From the NCBI GenBank assembly GCA_022820505.1, contig JAJEFK010000047.1:1-34286 (forward strand): a stretch of DNA of 34,286 nucleotides, written 5' to 3'. Made by a program: the position numbers and the translations under genes. Under the pieces are notes generated by a model, which saw only the letters and a list, made by a program, of their open reading frames with translations, was not told the DNA's origin and made no database searches. Positions 30,801 to 34,286 of the stretch are shown one piece after another. This DNA comes from Acidimicrobiia bacterium (GTDB lineage Bacteria > Actinomycetota > Acidimicrobiia > Acidimicrobiales > Poriferisodalaceae). The stretch's first letter is position 1. Each line of letters opens with the position of its first letter.

Positions 30801-32108
30801 TCAGGTGCCGTTGTGCCGGCCGCCCGCTGCGCCGGCCATGACCTCGCGGTAGTGGTGCCAGAAGCCGCGATTGGTGGTTTCGTCGGTGATGTCGCTCCAG
30901 CGCTGGCCGTCTTCGATGTGCTCTCGTTCGAGGCCCCGGCTGAGGTCCACCCAGCCGTCCTCGCCGGCAGCGGCGCCCTCGAAGGCCCGGTGCATGCGTT
31001 CGGCGATCACGGCATCGTCGGTGAGGAAGAACGATGCAGGGCCCATCGCCGCTTCGGACTGCAGCACGAGCCGTCGGTTGACACTCTCGTCGGTGCCCTC
31101 GACCAGCAGGGGAGTGTGACGGTGCACCGTGACGCCCGGCGAGACCGGTTCGATCCGGGCGATATTCATCTCGGCCAGGAACAGGTTCGGGAACACCAGC
31201 GCGTGCGGCGGGCCGTCCCACATGATCGTCTTGGCTTTCTCGGGGCCATAGGACCCTTCGAGAGCATCGCAGTAGTCGGCGACCTTCTCGCGTGTGGTGC
31301 CGAGCCACGCCAGTTCCGCGGTGTAGCTGCGGCGGAAGTCGAGTTCGAGATGACCGCCGTCGTAGGCGCGTGTGGCCGACTCTGAGGCCTCCTCGCCGGT
31401 CATCACGATCTCGTCGTAGTAGGTGTCGGGAACGGCCCGGGCCATCGAGGCGTGGGTGAAGTTGAGGTGGTAGCCGTCGTGGTCGCTTTCGGGCCACATC
31501 TTCCAGTTCGAGTCGATCCGCTGACCGATCCAGCCGGCCGAGAGGCGGACCCTGCCGGTGGGCGACATATTCGAGGTTCGATCGATGAGATCAGTGCCGC
31601 CTGCGCCGAGATGATCGCTGAGCGAGCCGGCGGTGCCGCTGCGGTTGGCGAATACGAACCCGCGGTAGTCGTCGACCTGGCCGGGCCGGTCGAGCCCCAG
31701 ATCGGCGGTGTCCTTGTGGAAGCCCTTGGGGCCCGGAACGCCGAGCAGCGTGCCGTCGAGGTCGTAGGTCCAGCCGTGGTAAGCGCAGCGGAAATTGCGG
31801 TTGTTGCCGTCGTTTTGCGGGCAGAGCGTGGTGCCGCGGTGCGCGCAGCGATTTGCCACGACGCTGATCGCACCGTCACGGTTGCGCACCATGAGCACCG
31901 GCTCGGTGCCGAGGCGCCGGGACACCCAGTCGCCGACCTCGGGCACCTCGGACTCGTGGCCGACGAAGACCCAGCCGTCGGTGAAGATGCGCTGCATCTC
32001 GTCGGCGAACACCGTGGGATCGGTGTAGAGGCTGCCGTGGATGCGGTCGTCCTGCACGAGGTATCGGTAATCGTTCGATGCCGTTGAGTTCTGCACGGTC
32101 AGTGCCAT
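30801..32108 (-). CDS. Rieske non-heme-iron aromatic-ring-hydroxylating oxygenase alpha subunit
   Basis: A 435-residue catalytic subunit. The Rieske [2Fe-2S] ligands are C88 and H90 (CAHRG) with C108 and H111 (CAYHGW). The mononuclear iron site appears as D211-G-Y-H214-(4)-H219 in ESDHDGYHLNFTH, with the bridging Asp and both His in the same spacing as naphthalene dioxygenase. Such enzymes dihydroxylate or demethylate aromatic or amine substrates with O2 and electrons from a reductase. A GAGGGGG ribosome site precedes ATG 32108. Its alpha-beta pairing suggests the benzoate/toluate/phenylpropionate-type architecture; the substrate is unknown. The electron-transfer partners must be elsewhere in the genome. 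Confidence 0.9.
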   Translation of the reverse strand: MALTVQNSTASNDYRYLVQDDRIHGSLYTDPTVFADEMQRIFTDGWVFVGHESEVPEVGDWVSRRLGTEPVLMVRNRDGAISVVANRCAHRGTTLCPQNDGNNRNFRCAYHGWTYDLDGTLLGVPGPKGFHKDTADLGLDRPGQVDDYRGFVFANRSGTAGSLSDHLGAGGTDLIDRTSNMSPTGRVRLSAGWIGQRIDSNWKMWPESDHDGYHLNFTHASMARAVPDTYYDEIVMTGEEASESATRAYDGGHLELDFRRSYTAELAWLGTTREKVADYCDALEGSYGPEKAKTIMWDGPPHALVFPNLFLAEMNIARIEPVSPGVTVHRHTPLLVEGTDESVNRRLVLQSEAAMGPASFFLTDDAVIAERMHRAFEGAAAGEDGWVDLSRGLEREHIEDGQRWSDITDETTNRGFWHHYREVMAGAAGGRHNGT

Positions 32109-32169
32109 CGATGTCCCCCTCGGTGTCTTCGAACGCTAGGCGTTCACGCCCGGTTGCCGCTGATACCAG

Positions 32170-33006
32170 CTAGATCCCGTAGGTCCGGTAACCGTCACGC
32201 CGCCACAGGATGGGGAAGTGGTTCTCGTCCATCTCGTCGTCGGCGAGCCGGGCATAGCGGGAGTAGATCGGGCCGTTGCCCTCGCCGAAGCCAGCCCGGT
32301 CGAACCGGGCCTCGCTGGAGGCGCAGTGCAGCACGAGCGCACGCCGATGCCGATCAGACTCGTTCGGCCCCGACCCGTGCCAAGTCCAGCCGTGATGGAA
32401 CGATCCGCCCCCGGCGGGCACCTCTACCGGCGCAATGTCGAGTTCTGCGCTCGCGGTGTCGGCTGCAGCCGTGACGGTGGCCCGGTAGTCCTCCGGCGCA
32501 TGGAACTCGCCCATCTGGTCTCCGCCGGTCGGCCACCGGTGCGATCCCCGTGCGATCTCCATCGTGCCGCCACCGGCCACCGTGTCGTCGAGCGCGATCC
32601 AGCACGAGAACATCTCGGTCGGCGTGTACCAAGCCAGGTAGGCGTTGTCACGGTGGAAACCGACAGAACGTGCGCCAGGGGGCTTCCACAGCAGGTTGTC
32701 CTGGATGATGCGGGCGCCAGTCCAACCAGCCAGCGTGGCGACGGCCTCGCCCAGGCGGGTGTCGAGCACCGTCGAGGCGATCAGCCGGTCAGCCTTCCAA
32801 CCGTTGCAGATCTGCCTGGTGAGCGTCGGATCGTCGCGGCCCGAGAGCCAGTTGACCTCATCTGGGGAGATGCCGGTCTCGAAGTCGCCGCAGAACAGCC
32901 GCTCGAACCGCTCCCTGAGCGGCTCGATCAGCTCGGGGTCGATCAACGAGTCAACCGCGACGAAGCCATCAGCCTCGAACGACGCCACGTCCCCGGCCGT
33001 GAGCAT
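32170..33006 (-). CDS. Phytanoyl-CoA dioxygenase (PhyH) family oxygenase
   Basis: A 278-residue Fe(II)/2-oxoglutarate oxygenase with the full iron triad: H118 and D120 (VGFHRDNAYL) and H210 (WTWHGSGPN), then RRALVLH, where an Arg would bind the 2-oxoglutarate carboxylate. The N-terminal FEADGFVAVDSLIDPE is a family marker. It differs clearly from the PhyH protein at 8541, sharing motifs but little else, so the two are not a recent duplication. It is 61 bp upstream of the Rieske alpha gene on the same strand, suggesting two oxygenases acting on one substrate. The start at ATG 33006 follows a TAGCTT box by six bases. Confidence 0.86.
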   Translation of the reverse strand: MLTAGDVASFEADGFVAVDSLIDPELIEPLRERFERLFCGDFETGISPDEVNWLSGRDDPTLTRQICNGWKADRLIASTVLDTRLGEAVATLAGWTGARIIQDNLLWKPPGARSVGFHRDNAYLAWYTPTEMFSCWIALDDTVAGGGTMEIARGSHRWPTGGDQMGEFHAPEDYRATVTAAADTASAELDIAPVEVPAGGGSFHHGWTWHGSGPNESDRHRRALVLHCASSEARFDRAGFGEGNGPIYSRYARLADDEMDENHFPILWRRDGYRTYGI

Positions 33007-33012
33007 CTTCCC

Positions 33013-33018
33013 AAGCTA
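33013..33018 (-). promoter_or_regulatory. TANNNT -10 box upstream of the PhyH gene
   Basis: On the minus strand TAGCTT is followed by six bases and then the ATG at 33006, leaving almost no 5' leader. Confidence 0.45.
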
Positions 33019-33024
33019 GTTCCG

Positions 33025-33038
33025 GTACGTCGCCGTAC
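33025..33038. promoter_or_regulatory. Palindrome in divergent promoter region
   Basis: GTACG-TCGC-CGTAC forms a perfect 5-bp inverted repeat with a four-base spacer, midway in the 67-bp gap between the divergent PhyH and nitroreductase genes. On the plus strand TACTCT (33036-33041) could be the nitroreductase -10 box, which the palindrome would overlap. An operator is possible. Confidence 0.3.
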
Positions 33039-33073
33039 TCTCGAAGGGCGCATCACGAAGAGATCGGAGTGAC

Positions 33074-33979
33074 ATGACGGCTGAGCCGGCATTTGCACCG
33101 GGCACGCCCGGCTACCAGGCGATCGTGGACCATGCGCTGATGACGACCCGAGGCGTGCGCCAGCGTCTCGACTTCGATCGGGAGGTCGATGACCAGATCA
33201 TCCTCGACTGCATCGACGTTGCCGAACAGGCACCGACCGGAGGCAACAACGGCAGCCGCCGGTGGATGATCATCAGGGATCAGCAGACCAAGGATCGGAT
33301 GGCCGAGCTGTACCTGTCGGCCGGTGTCGATTGGGTCATCGAGACAGCGAAGCGGCTGGAAGGCAGCGGCCACCAGAACGAACGGCTGATGGCGGGCGCC
33401 CGTCATCTCGGCGAGAACATTGCTAGGACGCCGGCGCTCGTCATCCCCACGATTCTCGGCCGCCACGACGGCAGCGGACGGCCGGGGCTGTTCGATTCAG
33501 TGATCCAGTCGGCCTGGAGCTTCATGGTCGCGCTGCGGAGCAGGGGCCTGGGGACCGTGTGGACCACGATGTACCTCAACGAGGCGCCCGCGGTCGCCGA
33601 GCTGCTGGAACTGCCAGACCACGTGACGCAGATCTGCCTGTTCCCAGTGGCCTACACGATCGGCACCGAATTCAAGCCGACATCGCGGCGCTATCCGGCT
33701 GCCGACATCGCCTACTTCGACCGTTACGGCCGGACCAGGACGTCGAGCGGACCGGGCGTTGTCGATGAGATCGATCTCAAGGCCAAGCCTGACGCGGTGC
33801 GTGCCGCCATCGAATCGCTCGACTCGCCTTCGGAGCGCTGGCGCTTCGATCTCGAACAGGTGCCCGGAGGCAGTCGATTGCGGCTGCACGCCCCGGTGGT
33901 TCCCGGCGACGACCCTTCGGCGACGCTGGCCGACGTGCGACAAACACTGGACGCGCTGGCTCAGCAGCTCAAGCGCTAG
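33074..33979 (+). CDS. Nitroreductase-family flavoprotein with C-terminal extension
   Basis: A 301-residue protein. The first 215 or so residues are a nitroreductase fold: TTRGVRQRLDF near residue 24 and QAPTGGNNGSRRWMII near 52 bind FMN, SVIQSAWSFMVALRSRGLGTVWTT carries the central helix (quoted in part: SAWSFMVALRSRGLG), and LFPVAYTIGTEFKP ends the domain. Family proteins usually stop at about 190-220 residues; here some 75 more follow, charged and without a pattern I can name. It diverges from the PhyH/Rieske genes; GGAG precedes the ATG by four bases. An NAD(P)H- or F420-dependent reduction is likely; the substrate is unknown. Confidence 0.82.
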   Translation: MTAEPAFAPGTPGYQAIVDHALMTTRGVRQRLDFDREVDDQIILDCIDVAEQAPTGGNNGSRRWMIIRDQQTKDRMAELYLSAGVDWVIETAKRLEGSGHQNERLMAGARHLGENIARTPALVIPTILGRHDGSGRPGLFDSVIQSAWSFMVALRSRGLGTVWTTMYLNEAPAVAELLELPDHVTQICLFPVAYTIGTEFKPTSRRYPAADIAYFDRYGRTRTSSGPGVVDEIDLKAKPDAVRAAIESLDSPSERWRFDLEQVPGGSRLRLHAPVVPGDDPSATLADVRQTLDALAQQLKR

Positions 33980-34049
33980 CCACAAGGAAAATCCTGTATA
34001 AGTAAAATTCAGTCTCTTTTATGTATTTCTATGATCTAACTTGCCGTCG
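33980..34049. other. AT-rich intergenic stretch at a change in composition
   Basis: About 60 bases with many A and T runs (for example AAGTAAAATTCAG and CTCTTTTATGTATTTC) in an otherwise GC-rich window. The segment ends with TAACTT (34037-34042), seven bases before ATG 34050, again the leaderless pattern. A weak bulged hairpin around 33984-34000 could end the nitroreductase transcript. The composition suggests recently acquired or mobile DNA from here on. Confidence 0.5.
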
Positions 34050-34172
34050 ATGGCTCAGGGTGTTCACCCGAAGAAGGAGATTCGACGGGCGATAGATGTC
34101 CTCAAGGCGGCCGGGTGGACCGTCGTGCTCTCGAAGGGGCGCAGCAGGGTCAAGTCCCGTGAGGTGGTGTAA
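34050..34172 (+). pseudogene. HicA-like small protein gene cut by an insertion sequence
   Basis: A 40-codon frame beginning MAQGVHPKKEIRRAIDVL and continuing KAAGWTVVLSKGRS. This opening is like that of small HicA-like proteins of about 60-90 residues, in which the KEIRxAI helix and GWTVVxSKG strand are followed by a HAWG-type segment. Here the similarity stops at residue 32, and the last eight residues (RVKSREVV) come from the inverted repeat that starts at 34147. So the gene looks truncated by insertion. The HicA link is tentative; a toxin or antitoxin role is inference. No partner gene is visible upstream. Confidence 0.5.
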
Positions 34173-34286
34173 CGGATGGTCGCGGTGATCGTCGGGTCTG
34201 CCTCTGGCTGGTTGTTCTATCGGGCTTGGTCGAGTTTGGTGCCGGTTGCCTCCTGGGGGTCGGTGTGGTGGGGGTCTGGGGCGTCG
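34147..34286 (-). mobile_element. End of an IS256-family-like element, partial
   Basis: Bases 34147-34175 (GGGTCAAGTCCCGTGAGG, then TGGTGTAACGG) have the layout of IS256-type terminal inverted repeats: AAGTCC near the tip and GTGTAA about 12 bases later. A stop codon on the minus strand lies 40 bases inside (34217-34219), closing a GC3-rich frame that runs out of the window, which fits a transposase C-terminus followed by the right inverted repeat. The other end and target duplication are outside the window. Confidence 0.5.
34217..34286 (-). CDS. C-terminal 22 codons of a putative transposase, partial
   Basis: The minus-strand frame reads ...PHHTDPQEATGTKLDQAR and then TAG. Third positions are mostly C or G, unlike the plus strand, which is G/T-rich and gives a Trp/Ser/Gly-rich string. 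The peptide is too short to recognise; the transposase call depends on the adjacent inverted repeat. Confidence 0.35.
   Translation of the reverse strand, partial: DAPDPHHTDPQEATGTKLDQAR

Noticed and set aside
34176..34286. Plus-strand frame beginning MVAVIVGSASGW at the window end
   Set aside because: It is Trp/Ser/Gly-rich, and the codon pattern favours the minus strand, where a stop and an IS-like end fit.
1..34286. CRISPR array, tRNA or rRNA genes
   Set aside because: No regularly spaced repeats of 25-40 bases and no tRNA or rRNA signature were seen. The only tandem repeat is the two-copy 34-bp unit at 29377.

Overview
The window is GC-rich, gene-dense bacterial DNA with frequent GTG starts, many 4- or 8-bp gene overlaps, three luciferase-like (F420/FMN) oxidoreductases and several start codons that sit 6-7 bases after a TANNNT box, as expected for leaderless mRNAs. 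Together these point to a free-living or host-associated actinobacterium. The mix of molybdenum hydroxylases, phytanoyl-CoA-type dioxygenases, a Rieske oxygenase and carnitine genes resembles what is often seen in marine Acidimicrobiia; that placement is inference. I see no rRNA, tRNA, CRISPR array, transporter or transcription factor. Almost every gene is a catabolic enzyme.

Layout. (1) 5-5039, plus strand: molybdopterin hydroxylase large subunit, hydantoinase/oxoprolinase-type ATPase and luciferase-like oxidoreductase, joined by GTGA/ATGA overlaps. They converge on a strong hairpin (5048-5078) with (2) a minus-strand operon, 9906 to 5088: small membrane/coiled-coil protein, phytanoyl-CoA-type dioxygenase, class-III aminotransferase-fold phospho-lyase, small-molecule kinase, DUF917 protein. 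Dioxygenase, kinase and phospho-lyase read as a hydroxylate-phosphorylate-eliminate route for an amine or amino acid. (3) 10097-12557, plus: a DUF7064-like protein, a DUF6285-like protein and a phosphotransferase whose catalytic Asp is Ala, translationally coupled. (4) 12570-13565, minus: a second luciferase-like oxidoreductase.

(5) 13650-20192, plus: a large PLP fold-type-II enzyme, an L-carbamoylase/allantoate-amidohydrolase-type M20 hydrolase overlapping an N-carbamoyl-D-amino-acid hydrolase, and an FAD-less molybdenum hydroxylase with its [2Fe-2S] domains fused (XdhD/Mop layout). This looks like a nitrogen-heterocycle/hydantoin route. (6) 26005 to 20223, minus: L-carnitine dehydrogenase fused to a betainyl-CoA-type thioesterase, acyl-CoA dehydrogenase, NDP-forming acyl-CoA ligase and a CaiD-like hydratase, forming a carnitine/gamma-butyrobetaine operon. 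(7) 26141-30280, plus: a third luciferase-like oxidoreductase, an SsnA-like amidohydrolase, a diaminopropionate-ammonia-lyase-like enzyme and an atypical crotonase. SsnA, YgeX (DAL), an M20 enzyme and XdhD are also co-located in the Escherichia coli yge/ygf purine-associated region. (8) 33006 to 30297, minus: a second phytanoyl-CoA-type dioxygenase and a two-subunit Rieske oxygenase. (9) 33074-33979, plus: a nitroreductase.

(10) The last 300 bases change character. An AT-rich stretch leads into the first 32 codons of a HicA-like small gene, which is cut by what looks like the inverted repeat of an IS256-family element that continues beyond the window. The candidate new biology is the hydroxylate-phosphorylate-eliminate operon, the carnitine operon with its His-rich thioesterase insertion, and the split purine/hydantoin-type gene set.
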